Shown: positions 31,779 through 40,977, numbered from the stretch's first letter. The stretch is 64,000 bases of DNA from Polyangiaceae bacterium (GCA_020633235.1 JACKEA010000007.1:310001-374000), one strand, 5' to 3'. Translations and numbers: made by a program. The notes: generated from the letters alone by a model not told the origin.

Positions 31779-32393
31779 TCACTGCTTCAAATCGAGCTCG
31801 CGCGTCTTTGCGCCGGTCAGCCCGCCGATGCCCGCGGCCAGCCAGTCGGAGCGCTTCTCGCCGAGCCGCGTTTCGAACCAGCCCTTGGCGTCCTCCGTCC
31901 ACGTCACGTGCCGATCCTGGAACGCGCGCAGCTCGGCGACGTCCTCCTGTGCCGGGAGAATGCGAACGACAATGGCGTTCGCGCCCATCTCCAGCGCGCC
32001 GAAGAACACGCCGTGGCGTCGGTATTCGTAGCGTGAGCCCGTCAACGTCTCCACCGTGCCCTTGACGGGGTTGTACTCGTCGCCGAAGAGCAGACGCGCT
32101 TCGAACAAGCGCTTCTCCAAGGCGCTCATCTTCGAGAACGGCTTTTCCATGGGGACCGAGTACGTGCGCGCCGGCTTCGGCGATGCCTTTGACTTTGCCG
32201 GAGCCTTTTTCGCGACGGGCTTTGACTTTGCGGGAGCCTTCTTCGCGACGGGCTTTGACTTTGCCGGAGCCTTTTTCGCGACAGGCTTTGCCTTTGCCGG
32301 AGCCTTCTTCGCGACAGGCTTTGCCTTTGCCGGAGCCTTCTTCGCGACAGACTTTGACTGGGTCTTCTTCTTCTTCTTCTTCTTGGCCGCCAT
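31779..32393 (-). CDS. Protein with histone H1-like lysine tail
   Basis: 204 aa. The N-terminus MAAKKKKKKKTQSKS leads into five 11-residue repeats of the type KPVAKKAPAKA, encoded by 33-bp tandem repeats, giving an H1-like basic tail (residues 1-75). The globular part (76-204) includes MSALEKRLFEARLLFGDEYN, YRRHGVFFGALEMGANAIVV and FQDRHVTWTEDAKGWFETRL; not recognised. The tail probably binds nucleic acid, so the protein may be nucleoid-associated, but the globular domain could be anything. Confidence 0.65.
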   Translation of the reverse strand: MAAKKKKKKKTQSKSVAKKAPAKAKPVAKKAPAKAKPVAKKAPAKSKPVAKKAPAKSKPVAKKAPAKSKASPKPARTYSVPMEKPFSKMSALEKRLFEARLLFGDEYNPVKGTVETLTGSRYEYRRHGVFFGALEMGANAIVVRILPAQEDVAELRAFQDRHVTWTEDAKGWFETRLGEKRSDWLAAGIGGLTGAKTRELDLKQ

Positions 32394-32435
32394 GGCGCCA
32401 GTTCACCGTGCCCAAGGGCCGGACGCAATCGAGAG

Positions 32436-32456
32436 TTTCCGCGGCGGACCAACACC
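32436..32456 (+). promoter_or_regulatory. Dispersed intergenic motif
   Basis: tttccgcggcggaccaacac, about 100 bp upstream of the 32555 gene; just upstream of, and inverted to, the H1-tail gene. Confidence 0.4.
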
Positions 32457-32554
32457 CAAATGCCAAGAGGTCATGAGGGTGTGGTCGCTTGGGGCATGGG
32501 CCTGTCGGTGCGCCGCGGTAACTCACGGTCCGCGAAGATGCTACCGTCGGGGGA

Positions 32555-32899
32555 GTGTCGATTTCTCTTGCCGTCCACTCCCTTGCGCAGTTGCTCCGCG
32601 AACGGGTCGCTTCGGATCCCGCGTTGCTTGCTTACGTGAACGCGATCGCATCCATGCCGGAATGGGTCGAGCGGCGGCGGTTGGATCTGTGGGAGAGCGA
32701 GGTGACGGCGCGTGAAGCGAAGGGTGCGAGTGCGCTCCATGCGCTGGCGCGCGGCGTCTTCGAGCTGGGCGCGTTCAACATGTATGCGGCCATCGAAGAA
32801 GCGGAAACGGCGAAGCTCTTCGAAGAGCTTCGGGCGGCGTTCGCGGCGGCGGGCGTGGACGCCCCAGCGGCGGACGCCTTCGACTTCGAGAACTGGTGA
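32555..32899 (+). CDS. Small helical hypothetical protein
   Basis: 114 aa from GTG 32555. Almost entirely helical (LAQLLRERVASDPALLAYVN, LHALARGVFELGAFNMYAAI, AETAKLFEELRAAFAAAGVD), no signal peptide. Family not recognised. The next gene starts 10 bp downstream, so the two may be co-transcribed although products differ. Confidence 0.55.
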   Translation: MSISLAVHSLAQLLRERVASDPALLAYVNAIASMPEWVERRRLDLWESEVTAREAKGASALHALARGVFELGAFNMYAAIEEAETAKLFEELRAAFAAAGVDAPAADAFDFENW

Positions 32900-32908
32900 G
32901 GCAAGCTC

Positions 32909-34483
32909 ATGAAGAAGTACGCATGCTGGGCTGTCGCGGCATTGGCGCTTGCCGCTTGCTCGAGTGACGATTCGAGCAACCCGGGGAGCGGCGGCGGTGC
33001 GGGCGCGGATGGCGGTGCCGGGACCGGGGGCATGGCAGGAACCAGCGGCAGCGGCGGCAGCGCGGGAACCGGGGGCAGCGCGGGAACCGGCGGCGCGGCG
33101 GGAACCGGGGGCAGCGCGGGGGCGGCTACGGGGCACATTCGCATCGACCCGGCGTATCCGCACTCCTTCGTGTACGACGGCGGCGCACGCTACTTCCCGA
33201 TGGGGGACACGGCGTACGAGCTGTTGGGCGAGAGCGACGCCGCCATTCACCAGTTCCTGGATTCACGCGCGGCGCACTCGTTCAATCTGGTGCGCATCGG
33301 CGCCATCGCTCCGGGCTTCTGGCCCTTTGGCGGCACTCCCGCGTCGCCGGACTTTGGCACCGTGGACGAAGCCAAGATGCAGAAGCTGGACGCGACGTTC
33401 GACTACGCGAAGTCCGTGGGTGTGAACATCGAGCTCATCGTGTGGCTGTACGATGCCGAGGGCGGCAACGGCATGTGGGGGAACACCGCGCAGGAGAACC
33501 AGTGGGTCGACACCTTGGTCGGTCGCTACAAGGACCGCACCAATCTCTTCATGTGGACGGTGACGAACGAGTTCGAACGCTACCCCACGGCGGCGTACAG
33601 CTACGAAGAGAGCGACGTGGACTGGGCCAAGAGCGTCGCCGCACGCATCCACGGTATCGACCCGATCCACGCCATCGGCGCGCACCCATCGGTGTGGATT
33701 TCGGAGTTCCCGCCGCACGGCAGCTTCCACAGCTACAAGGGCACCGCCCAGCACTTGCCGCAGGTGGTGTGGCCGCTGTGGGAGCAGAGCGCCATCAGCG
33801 TGCTCAACGTGCAGAACAACCAGGGCGTGCAACCCGGCTACTGGAACAACGGGGTGACCTACGAGAGCACGGACTGGCAGGGCTCGACGTACCCGGTGAC
33901 CTGGACCAGCGAGGGCTGGGACATGGAAGGCCCGGGGATGGAAGACAGCGTGGCGGAGGACTGGTCCCACGGCAAACCCGTGATCAACACCGAGTTCGGC
34001 TACCAGTTCGAAGCGGGAGCCAGCGGCTTCGGCGTCACGACCAAGCAGCTGCACTCGCCCGCCAGCGTGCGCCGCAAGGCCTGGAAGATCACGACGGCCG
34101 GTGGCTATTTCTGCATGGGCTTCGCCCACACCGCGGTTCAGTTCGACGCTACGAACATCGAGACCTGGCGCCCCGCGCAGCTCGAGACGCTGTACGACTT
34201 CTTCACGCAGAACACGCAGTACTGGAAGATGGCGCCGCACCTCGAGCTGGTGGACGACGAGAGCGCCCTCTTGGCGCTGCCCGGTGAAGAATACGTGGCC
34301 TACTTTCCGCGCGGCGGGACGCGCGACGTGACGCTGGAAGCGGGGAGCTACACGGCGGCGTGGCTGAACCCGGCGACGGGAGATCTCCTTGCGGCGGACA
34401 TGGTCACCTCCACCGGCGGCAAGGCCAGCTTTGCGTGCCCCGCGAGCGGGGACTGGGTGCTGCACTTGAAGAAGACGCCGTGA
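32909..34483 (+). CDS. Lipoprotein glycoside hydrolase-like (DUF4038 type)
   Basis: 524 aa. Lipobox LAAC (Cys 17), a Gly/Ser/Ala linker to about 70, then IRIDPAYPHSFVYDGGARYF and PMGDTAYELL, the opening of DUF4038/apiosidase-like TIM barrels. Barrel acids probably in MWTVTNEFERYP (Glu) and PVINTEFGYQFEAG (Glu); SFNLVRIGAIAPGFWPFGG and IELIVWLYDAEGGNGMWGN line the pocket. The C-terminal 90 residues (YVAYFPRGGTRDVTLEAGSY, AAWLNPATGDLLAADMV) match the putative collagen-binding domain that usually follows. Likely an outer-membrane-anchored glycosidase for plant or microbial glycans. Confidence 0.8.
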   Translation: MKKYACWAVAALALAACSSDDSSNPGSGGGAGADGGAGTGGMAGTSGSGGSAGTGGSAGTGGAAGTGGSAGAATGHIRIDPAYPHSFVYDGGARYFPMGDTAYELLGESDAAIHQFLDSRAAHSFNLVRIGAIAPGFWPFGGTPASPDFGTVDEAKMQKLDATFDYAKSVGVNIELIVWLYDAEGGNGMWGNTAQENQWVDTLVGRYKDRTNLFMWTVTNEFERYPTAAYSYEESDVDWAKSVAARIHGIDPIHAIGAHPSVWISEFPPHGSFHSYKGTAQHLPQVVWPLWEQSAISVLNVQNNQGVQPGYWNNGVTYESTDWQGSTYPVTWTSEGWDMEGPGMEDSVAEDWSHGKPVINTEFGYQFEAGASGFGVTTKQLHSPASVRRKAWKITTAGGYFCMGFAHTAVQFDATNIETWRPAQLETLYDFFTQNTQYWKMAPHLELVDDESALLALPGEEYVAYFPRGGTRDVTLEAGSYTAAWLNPATGDLLAADMVTSTGGKASFACPASGDWVLHLKKTP

Positions 34484-34662
34484 CGAAAGCAGTGGCGCGC
34501 GCAGGGGATCTCGATCTCGACGACGAATCACAGTTCGGGCGCTTCGTGAAGCTCATGGATGGCGTGCGGGGAACGGAAGGCCGGGCGACGTTCGCCGCGG
34601 TGTTGCGCTCGATCCATGCGCGGCACGACTACAACGCATACGCCGCCGCCGAGAACGCGTAG
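34480..34662 (+). CDS. Short ORF coupled to the glycosidase gene, possibly truncated
   Basis: 60 aa from GTG 34480, overlapping the glycosidase stop (GTGA). LDLDDESQFGRFVKLMDGVR and GRATFAAVLRSIHARHDYNA look like a real helical protein, but the frame ends exactly where a 30-bp tandem repeat containing a TAG begins, so repeat expansion probably cut the gene. Function unknown. Confidence 0.4.
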   Translation: MTKAVARAGDLDLDDESQFGRFVKLMDGVRGTEGRATFAAVLRSIHARHDYNAYAAAENA

Positions 34663-34800
34663 ATGCGCATGCCGGCCGCCGAGAACGCGTAGATGCGCAT
34701 GCCGGCCGCCGAGAACGCGTAGATGCGCATGCCGGCCGCCGAGAACGCGTAGATGCGCATGGCCGCTGCCGAGAACGCGTAGATGCGCATGGCCGCTGCC
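34651..34800. repeat. 30-bp tandem repeat, five copies
   Basis: gagaacgcgtagatgcgcat plus gccggccgcc repeated at 34651, 34681, 34711, 34741 and 34771; the last two copies vary (ggccgctgcc). Each copy contains an in-frame TAG for the upstream ORF. The 110 bp after it hold no gene. Confidence 0.9.
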
Positions 34801-34917
34801 GATCACGGCCGCCCGCTCGCGCGGCTGGGGAGCGATCTCGTGCTCGCGTAGAGCGCCGCGACCAGGCCGAGCGGTTCTTGGCCCGCTGCTCTCTTCGAAG
34901 AAGCGCCAAGCGGCGTT

Positions 34918-35012
34918 CGTCGCGGTCTCGCCTCTCGCGTCTCGCGTCTCGTCTCTCGCCTCTCGCCTCTCGCGTCTCGTCTCTCGCGTCTCGTCTCTCG
35001 CCTCTCGCCGCT
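34918..35012. repeat. Heptamer microsatellite (TCTCGCC type)
   Basis: Runs of tctcgcc, tctcgcg and tctcgtc units. The reverse complement (gaggcga, gaggcaa) recurs at 40981-41040 beside the same palindromic repeats. Confidence 0.8.
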
Positions 35013-35024
35013 GACGCTTCGCGA

Positions 35025-35262
35025 AATCCGTTCGGATCCGACCGGTTTCGCGCGCTCTAAGCCTACGCCGCGCTTCGCGATCTTCCCGCGCTGTCATCCC
35101 CCCTCGCACTTCGCGAAATTCGTTCCTCGCGCTTGGCGAAGTTCGTTCGGATCCGAACGGTTTTGCGCGCTGTCATCCTACGCCGCGCTTCGAGGTTTTC
35201 TTGCGCTGTCATCCCCCTCGCGCTTGGCGAAGTTCGTTCGGATCCGAACGGTTTCCCGCGCT
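35025..35262. repeat. Palindromic dispersed repeat cluster A
   Basis: Three units built of cttsgcgaa, rttcgttcggatccgaacgg (perfect 14-bp palindrome gttcggatccgaac) and gcgcgctgtcatccy. Related units, inverted, fill 41045-41290 and one degenerate unit is at 42335-42400. No gene in 34663-35263. Confidence 0.8.
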
Positions 35263-35263
35263 C

Positions 35264-36208
35264 TTATTGGTTTGCCGCGATGCCCAGCAGGGCCAGACCG
35301 AAAGCGGCACAGCCGCTGGGCGCCGAGAGATCGAGCTTGCCGGCGGTCATGTCCGCTTTGCACTGGGCCATAGTGGGAGCGTCAGCGCGCGTGGGCGCGG
35401 CAAAGCGCGAGAGGTCGGGGACGAAACGCAGGAACAGGCTGCCCGTGAGCAGCGCGCTGAGCCGGCGCAGTAGCGCGAAGGTCTCGCGCTCTCTGTCCGT
35501 AGGCGGCACACCTTGCTGCAGCGCGAGCAGGCCGTGCGCCGCGTCCGGCGGCAGATCCAGGAACATGACGAACACGGCCAAATCGTAGAACGGATGCGCG
35601 GTGCCGGCGGCGTCCCAATCCACGAGCCACACTTGCGTGCCATCCCACAGGACGTTGCTCGGGTTCATGTCGTTGTGCCCCAACACGCGCCGCGGATCCT
35701 CGGCCAGGGCGCGAGCGCCGTCCGCCAACAGTCCGTCCATCTCGCGACCCCACTTGGGGAACGCGGGGCGCGTACGTTGCTCGTCCCAGACCCGACGCGC
35801 GTAGCCCACCGGATCGCGCGCGGGCACGTTCGTGGCGTCCAGCGCTTGAAGCGCCCGGAGCTGCGCGACGAGACTCCCGAGAAATGCCGTCCGCTGCGCG
35901 GTGTCCCCCAGCGCGGCAGCGAGGGAGAGCCCCTGGATGCGTTTCGTCACCACGGCGCGGGCGCCATCGTCCACGTGGACGATGGCAGGAGCGATGCCCC
36001 GCTCTGCCACCCGCCGCAACAGCGCGATGTGCTCCTCGAAGGGCGTGTCCACGTGCGCGCCCTGTACCCGCAGCACGTACTCACCGCGGTCCGTCGTGAC
36101 GGCGTAAACGCCCGCGCCGGACTTGCCCATCTGAAACGCCTCGACGGCCTTTACGGTTCCCACTGCCGAGGCGGGCAGCAGCGGGCGAAGGGATTGACCC
36201 ACATCCAC
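35264..36208 (-). CDS. Aminoglycoside/choline-kinase-type phosphotransferase
   Basis: 314 aa. APH-like kinase fold: N-lobe GKSGAGVYAVTTDRGEYVLR with the Lys-equivalent strand, YVLRVQGAHVDTPFEEHIAL, hinge AVVTKRIQGLSLAAAL; catalytic loop LGHNDMNPSNVLWD (HxDxxxxN) and metal-binding VWLVDWDAAGTAHPFYDL. Length fits the family. Could phosphorylate an aminoglycoside, choline, homoserine or a kinase-like substrate; the local context gives no hint. Cytoplasmic. The stop lies at the edge of the palindromic repeat cluster. Confidence 0.8.
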   Translation of the reverse strand: MDVGQSLRPLLPASAVGTVKAVEAFQMGKSGAGVYAVTTDRGEYVLRVQGAHVDTPFEEHIALLRRVAERGIAPAIVHVDDGARAVVTKRIQGLSLAAALGDTAQRTAFLGSLVAQLRALQALDATNVPARDPVGYARRVWDEQRTRPAFPKWGREMDGLLADGARALAEDPRRVLGHNDMNPSNVLWDGTQVWLVDWDAAGTAHPFYDLAVFVMFLDLPPDAAHGLLALQQGVPPTDRERETFALLRRLSALLTGSLFLRFVPDLSRFAAPTRADAPTMAQCKADMTAGKLDLSAPSGCAAFGLALLGIAANQ

Positions 36209-36228
36209 GGGCGGAGTCTAAGGTCGCC

Positions 36229-36513
36229 ATGGACGACAGCAAGTTCTTCCCCGACCTGGCGCAGCAGGTCATTGCTGGCCTGCAGCGCGCACGGGGGGAC
36301 GAAAGCGCGGAAGAAGCCGTGCTCAAGAAGCTGGTGAAGGATTACACGGCCGCCGCGCGGCAAGCCGGGGAAGCGGGGGAGCTGATGATCCCGGAGCGCT
36401 TCTGCGAGGACGAGTACGAGCACCACTTCTCCGTCATCGAGACCGCAGCGGGAGACTCGGAAGACGACGAGTTCCGTTGGCGCGAAATGCTGGCGGATAT
36501 CTGCGGCTACTGA
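36229..36513 (+). CDS. Small acidic hypothetical protein
   Basis: 94 aa from ATG 36229. Helical N-half (FFPDLAQQVIAGLQRARGDE, AVLKKLVKDYTAAARQAGEA), then acidic FCEDEYEHHFSVIETAAGDS. Divergent from the kinase gene (20 bp) and overlapping the OsmC-like gene's end by 7 bp. Family not recognised. Confidence 0.55.
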   Translation: MDDSKFFPDLAQQVIAGLQRARGDESAEEAVLKKLVKDYTAAARQAGEAGELMIPERFCEDEYEHHFSVIETAAGDSEDDEFRWREMLADICGY

Positions 36514-37058
36514 TCCGCCCGCCGCACCGTCGCCTGTACTTTCACGGGCTTCGTGGTGGTGTCGAAGATCGGCGAGTGGGTCTGCGCCGCCTCCAAGATT
36601 TCCGCGAGCGTCGCGTCGTCCGCCTCGGCGTCGACGGAAAACTCGAGCTTCACGTTGGAGAGCCCCGGCCGCACCGGTGCGAGCCCGAAGAAGCCGTTCA
36701 GGTCGATGTTGCCCGAGACCTCCAGCTGTAGCTTCTCGACCTTCACGTCGCGCGCAGTGGCCTGTGCCGCAAACGTCCCGGCCATGCACGCGCCCAGCGC
36801 CGCCAAATAGGTCTCGATGGCCGTAGGACCGGTGTTCTTCCCGAGCAGCTCCGGTGGGTGATCTCCGCGCAGGGTGAAGTGGCGATGCATCACCTCGCCC
36901 ATCTGTTCGATCTCGCGGGTGTGCACATCCAGCCCAAAGCCTCCGTCCCACTCCACGCGCCCGCGCCAGGTGAGGCGTCCTGCCTCGGGTGTCTTCTTCA
37001 CTTCCTCGATTGCCTCGGTCATGGCCTCCACGTTCCAACCATTGAGCTCTGTTGTCAT
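36507..37058 (-). CDS. OsmC-like peroxiredoxin family protein
   Basis: 183 aa from ATG 37056-37058 with GGAGG 6 nt upstream; the longer upstream frame is not needed. N-terminal swap strand LTWRGRVEWDGGFGLDVHT, FTLRGDHPPELLGKNTGPTA, helix IETYLAALGACMAGTFAAQA with the conserved Cys in GACMAG, and VKVEKLQLEVSGNIDLNGFF. The second Cys of classical OsmC is not evident, as in YhfA/related groups. Reduces organic hydroperoxides with thiols in most members. Divergent from the AraC-family regulator, which may control it. Confidence 0.85.
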   Translation of the reverse strand: MTTELNGWNVEAMTEAIEEVKKTPEAGRLTWRGRVEWDGGFGLDVHTREIEQMGEVMHRHFTLRGDHPPELLGKNTGPTAIETYLAALGACMAGTFAAQATARDVKVEKLQLEVSGNIDLNGFFGLAPVRPGLSNVKLEFSVDAEADDATLAEILEAAQTHSPIFDTTTKPVKVQATVRRADQ

Positions 37059-37164
37059 GTTGCCTCCTTTGCTTTTGGCTACAGGCGTCAACATCGGATC
37101 TCTGGTGTGATCTGGTAAGAGCCAAATTCGACAGCACCGTTCCGTTTGCGCCAAGGTGAACGAG

Positions 37165-38169
37165 ATGACGCCGCTCCATGTCACTCTCGTCGCGACTCCG
37201 GACACGCAGGTGTCGCCGTTGAGCGGCTTGTACGAAACGCTCGAAGCGTTTCCGCTGCTTGCGAGCATCGAAAACGACGTGCCGACCCGTCCGTTTCACG
37301 TCGATATCGTGGTGCCCAACGACGGCGTGAAGCGAGGCGCCAGCGGGCTACCCCTGGGCGCGCACCTCACCCACGACGACGTGGAGCAAACGGACATTGC
37401 CATCGTGCCATTGATGATGGTGAGCGACCTGCACTGGGAGACCGGCCGCTACCCACGCCTCGTGCGCTGGCTCGAGCGCCAGCACGCAGGCGGCGCCGTC
37501 TTGGCATCCGCTTGCACCGGCGTATTGCTCGTGGCCGAGACCGGACTTCTCGAGGGGCGGGAGGCCACGCTGCATTGGGCCTTCGCGCGCACCTTTCGCG
37601 AGAACTTTCCTGGCGTACGGCTCCGCACGGAGGAGGTCTTGATCACCTGCGGCCCACGTGGCGAGCTGGTGATGACCGGGGGCGTGATGTCCTGGCACGA
37701 CCTTGCACTGCATCTGATCGCGCGGCACGTCGGGCCCATCGCTGCCCAGTCCATGGCGCGCTTGCTGATGTTGGAGTGGCACGGCAAGGGGCAGGCGCCC
37801 TACGTACATTTTTCTCCCCGCCTGGACCACGGCGACGCGGCTGTGGCCGATGCACAGCGCTGGCTCGCGCTGCATTACATGTCGGACAATCCCGTGGAAG
37901 AAGTCTGTGCCAGGACAAAGCTCTCGCGCCGCACTCTGGAGCGGCGCTTCCGCGCAGTCACGGGCCACACACCCATCGCGTACGTCCAAGAGTTGCGTAT
38001 CGAAGAGGCACGGCGACTGCTGGAACGCACCACCCACTCCGTCGAGCAGATCGGAGCCGAGGTAGGCTACGAAAACGGTGGCTTCTTCCGCCGCGTATTC
38101 CGCCGCGTGACACACCTCACGCCCAGCGCCTACCGTCGCAAGTTCCAGCTCCGCGGGCTCGGCGCTTGA
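37165..38169 (+). CDS. GlxA-type transcriptional regulator (DJ-1/PfpI + AraC HTH)
   Basis: 334 aa from ATG 37165 (GTG 37156 also possible). N-terminal DJ-1/PfpI domain with LVRWLERQHAGGAVLASACT and GVLLVAETGLLEGREATLHW; the ASACTG nucleophile elbow is Cys as in GlxA regulators. C-terminal AraC domain with two HTHs: VCARTKLSRRTLERRFRAVT and SVEQIGAEVGYENGGFFRRV, then FRRVTHLTPSAYRRKF. Divergent from the OsmC-like gene with a 106-bp spacer, so it probably regulates that gene; the ligand is unknown. Confidence 0.85.
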   Translation: MTPLHVTLVATPDTQVSPLSGLYETLEAFPLLASIENDVPTRPFHVDIVVPNDGVKRGASGLPLGAHLTHDDVEQTDIAIVPLMMVSDLHWETGRYPRLVRWLERQHAGGAVLASACTGVLLVAETGLLEGREATLHWAFARTFRENFPGVRLRTEEVLITCGPRGELVMTGGVMSWHDLALHLIARHVGPIAAQSMARLLMLEWHGKGQAPYVHFSPRLDHGDAAVADAQRWLALHYMSDNPVEEVCARTKLSRRTLERRFRAVTGHTPIAYVQELRIEEARRLLERTTHSVEQIGAEVGYENGGFFRRVFRRVTHLTPSAYRRKFQLRGLGA

Positions 38170-38208
38170 CGTCTTTCCTTCCGCGCCGCCCCGCAATAGA
38201 GATCGGTA

Positions 38209-38883
38209 ATGCTCACCGAGTTCGGCGTCGACCCGCGTTGGATGGCGGCCTTCGAGCCGTGCATGAACGACTACGATTGCGGCGACCGCGCGTTGTACGA
38301 GTGGCCCAACAACGTCCTGTCCGTGAAGACCGTGGTGTACGAGAACGGCGTGATCTCCAAGCAGGGAGAGCCGGTGGATCACGCCGTGGAACCCGACGAG
38401 CTCGCCCTGTGCAAGCGTCTGTCGGACGCAATGCACGCCTTCGTGGCCGACGTGCTCGTCGGCATGAAGAGCGAGGCTGACGTCCACTGGGTGCCGTACT
38501 TTTGCGCGACCAGCGCCGGGTCTTCCGAGTTGGACGAAGCCAGTGTGCGCGCGCTCTTTGGCGGCACCATCATGCCGCTGGATCGCGTCGTGGTAGAGCC
38601 CATGAAAGAAGCGGGCAGCTTCTGGGACGACCTGTGCTCGGGAGAGGACGAAGCGACACTGGCAGCCTGGCGTAAGCTGATGAGCTTCGTCGAAGCGGAG
38701 CCGGAGCTGCAGAGCGGCTGGTTCGTGCAGATCGGCTTCTACGAGTACGGCGAGACGCTCGACTTCGAAGGCGAGCCGCCCGCAGGCTACGAGATGAAGG
38801 GCAGCTGTCTGCCGCGCATGGCGCTGGCGCTCACGAAGGCGGGCAGCGTCGTGGGCGTGTTTGGCCACGTCGTGTGGACCTGA
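38209..38883 (+). CDS. Hypothetical protein
   Basis: 224 aa from ATG 38209. Soluble, acidic; WMAAFEPCMNDYDCGDRALY, NNVLSVKTVVYENGVISKQG, ADVLVGMKSEADVHWVPYFC, GSFWDDLCSGEDEATLAAWR. No signal peptide. No recognised family. Confidence 0.6.
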   Translation: MLTEFGVDPRWMAAFEPCMNDYDCGDRALYEWPNNVLSVKTVVYENGVISKQGEPVDHAVEPDELALCKRLSDAMHAFVADVLVGMKSEADVHWVPYFCATSAGSSELDEASVRALFGGTIMPLDRVVVEPMKEAGSFWDDLCSGEDEATLAAWRKLMSFVEAEPELQSGWFVQIGFYEYGETLDFEGEPPAGYEMKGSCLPRMALALTKAGSVVGVFGHVVWT

Positions 38884-38889
38884 ACGCGA

Positions 38890-38911
38890 GGTTCCGCGGC
38901 GAGCCAACAAA
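38890..38911 (+). promoter_or_regulatory. Dispersed intergenic motif
   Basis: gttccgcggcgagccaacaa then ag, in the spacer between convergent genes ending at 38883 and 38959. Confidence 0.35.
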
Positions 38912-38958
38912 GGAAGCCGTACCCTCCACGTAGGCTTGTTGGTGCGGCGCGATGCCCG

Positions 38959-40539
38959 TCAGATGGGCGGATTGAAGTAGCACGTGCCGGCGATGCAATC
39001 GCCCAGCACGCAATCTGCAGTCGTCGCACATGACGTCTTGCACTGCGAGCCGCCGCACACCAAGAGCCCGCACTGCACGGTGCCCTTGTCCACGCAGGTG
39101 CCCGTGCCGTTGCAGGTGTCGGGATTCGTCTGCAGGTAGGTGAAGTTGTTGGCCGGGTCGAGCTTGCAGTTGCCCAGCGTGCACACCGTTCCGCCGGGCC
39201 ACAAGCGACAGCCGCCGGACCCGTTACACGTGCCGTCCTTGCCACAGGTGGAAGCGGCTTCTTGCGCGCAGTCGTTGTCGGGATCCTGACCCGCGACCAC
39301 GTTGCCGCAGGTGCCGTTGGCGCCCGCTCCCTTCTTGGCGGCCGAGCAGGCCTGGCACGAGGCGGTGCACGCGGTGTTGCAGCACACGCCGTCCACGCAG
39401 TGCCCGCTGGTGCATTCTTGTGCGGAGCCGCAGCTGGCGCCGTTGGATTTCTTTCCCTCACAAGTGGAAGACGAGCAGAAGCTCCCGTTCACGCACTGAT
39501 TGTCGGCGCTGCAGCTGCTGCCGCAGGTGGCTCCGTTGCATAGATACGGGCTACAGCCCGTGGTGCCGTTGCCCCCGCAGTTGCCCTGGCCGTCGCACGT
39601 CTTGGCGTTGGTCTGCGTACTACCGGAGCACGTGGCGGCGGCGCACACCGCGGTGGGCCCGTACTTGCGGCACGCGCCACTACCGTCACATTTTCCGTCG
39701 TTTCCGCAGCTGGCGGCACCTTCGTCCGCGCAGTCGTCGTCGGGATCCGTTCCGGCAACCACCGGCGCACAGGTTCCGCTTGGAGCCAGCGTCAGCGATC
39801 CATTGCAGGCCTGGCAAGCGCCCGTGCAAGCGCTCTCGCAACAGGAGCCATCCACACAGAAGCCGCTGCCGCACTGCGAAGGTTGAGAGCACGTCTGCCC
39901 CAGGTCGACTTTCGCGACGCAGTCCCCCGTGAGTAGATCGCAATACTCACCGCTCTTGCAGGACGCGTCGTTGGCGCAATCACCGGAGCAGACGTTGCCG
40001 GCGCAACTGGCGGGCTGGCACTGCTCCGACCCGGAAGCGACGCACTGACCGGCGCCATCGCACAGCTTGGGCAAGGTCTTGACGCCACCGCTGCAGGTGG
40101 TGTCGCTGCACAGCGTTCCGGCGGGGTGCTTCTCGCACGCTCCTGCGCCATCGCATTTGCCGTCGTTGCCACACGTGGAGGGCGCTTCTTCGTCGCAGTC
40201 ACCACGCGGATCCGTGCCGGCTTTGGCGGGACCGCAGGTGCCGTCCTTCTCGCCGCTCTCCTTGGCCGCCGCGGCGCACGCCACGCACGGCGAGTCGCAG
40301 GCGGTGTCGCAACAGATGCCGGCAGCGCAGTGACCGGACTGGCAGGTCGCGTTGGCTGCGCACAGCGCGCCGAGGGGCAAGCTCGCCCCGCTGCCCGCGC
40401 TCCCACCACCGGTGCCGGAAGCGCCGCTCGCGCCCCCATCTACGGACGCGTTGGCCTTCAGGTCGTCCAGGCTCTTGAACGAGCACGCCGCACAGACGAG
40501 CACACAAGCGAAGGCCACCCCGCGCCCCGAGAGTCCCAT
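38959..40539 (-). CDS. Cysteine-rich repeat lipoprotein
   Basis: 526 aa. Lipobox CAAC (Cys 19), a short Gly/Ser linker, then nine or so cysteine modules of three alternating kinds: CQSGHCAAGICCDTACDSPC type, GTDPRGDCDEEAPSTCGNDG type and CDGAGACEKHPAGTLC type. The patterns resemble Dickkopf N-terminal and Stig-like modules expanded in Polyangiales. Disulfide-knotted surface protein, probably adhesive or protective; no catalytic motif. Confidence 0.75.
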   Translation of the reverse strand: MGLSGRGVAFACVLVCAACSFKSLDDLKANASVDGGASGASGTGGGSAGSGASLPLGALCAANATCQSGHCAAGICCDTACDSPCVACAAAAKESGEKDGTCGPAKAGTDPRGDCDEEAPSTCGNDGKCDGAGACEKHPAGTLCSDTTCSGGVKTLPKLCDGAGQCVASGSEQCQPASCAGNVCSGDCANDASCKSGEYCDLLTGDCVAKVDLGQTCSQPSQCGSGFCVDGSCCESACTGACQACNGSLTLAPSGTCAPVVAGTDPDDDCADEGAASCGNDGKCDGSGACRKYGPTAVCAAATCSGSTQTNAKTCDGQGNCGGNGTTGCSPYLCNGATCGSSCSADNQCVNGSFCSSSTCEGKKSNGASCGSAQECTSGHCVDGVCCNTACTASCQACSAAKKGAGANGTCGNVVAGQDPDNDCAQEAASTCGKDGTCNGSGGCRLWPGGTVCTLGNCKLDPANNFTYLQTNPDTCNGTGTCVDKGTVQCGLLVCGGSQCKTSCATTADCVLGDCIAGTCYFNPPI

Positions 40540-40604
40540 GGCAGAAGTCTTACCCGTTTACCGGGAGAAATCTCGCGGATCTTCGCGAATCCGAGCGTCG
40601 ACCC

Positions 40605-40970
40605 CTAGGCGGACGCACCCAGATCCTTCCGCGGGCGATCGTGCTTGGCGCGGTTCACCTTGCGCAGGGCTGCCAGCGCGGTGCGCCGGTCCCGCTCTGG
40701 CAGCCGAGCGACGGCGGCCACGAAATCCGAGTAGCTTCGCATCGCGAAGCTCAGGAACAGTGGGTTCGTGATGGCGTCCACCTCGCGCCACAGCTTGCCG
40801 AGGGGCGTGGTGAGCAGAGCGACGGTGAAGCCACAGGCGTCCTTGCGGCTCCAGCTGCTCCAATAGCTCACCAAGCTCCGCTTCCCCGCGAGCGCGGCGT
40901 CGAGCTGGGCGGTCCATTTCTTGGGCCACTGTGCGCTTGGGCCGCGGGCTTGGGAGTGCCCGTGGGGTGG
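40605..40970 (-). pseudogene. Hypothetical gene missing its 5' end
   Basis: The frame ends in a natural-looking protein (WTAQLDAALAGKRSLVSYWS, RKDACGFTVALLTTPLGKLW, FVAAVARLPERDRRTALAAL, terminal KDLGASA), but upstream of about 40970 it runs into the heptamer microsatellite and palindromic repeats and no start codon lies near the conserved part. The 5' end appears replaced by repeats. Family not recognised. Confidence 0.5.
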
Positions 40971-40977
40971 CCCAAGC

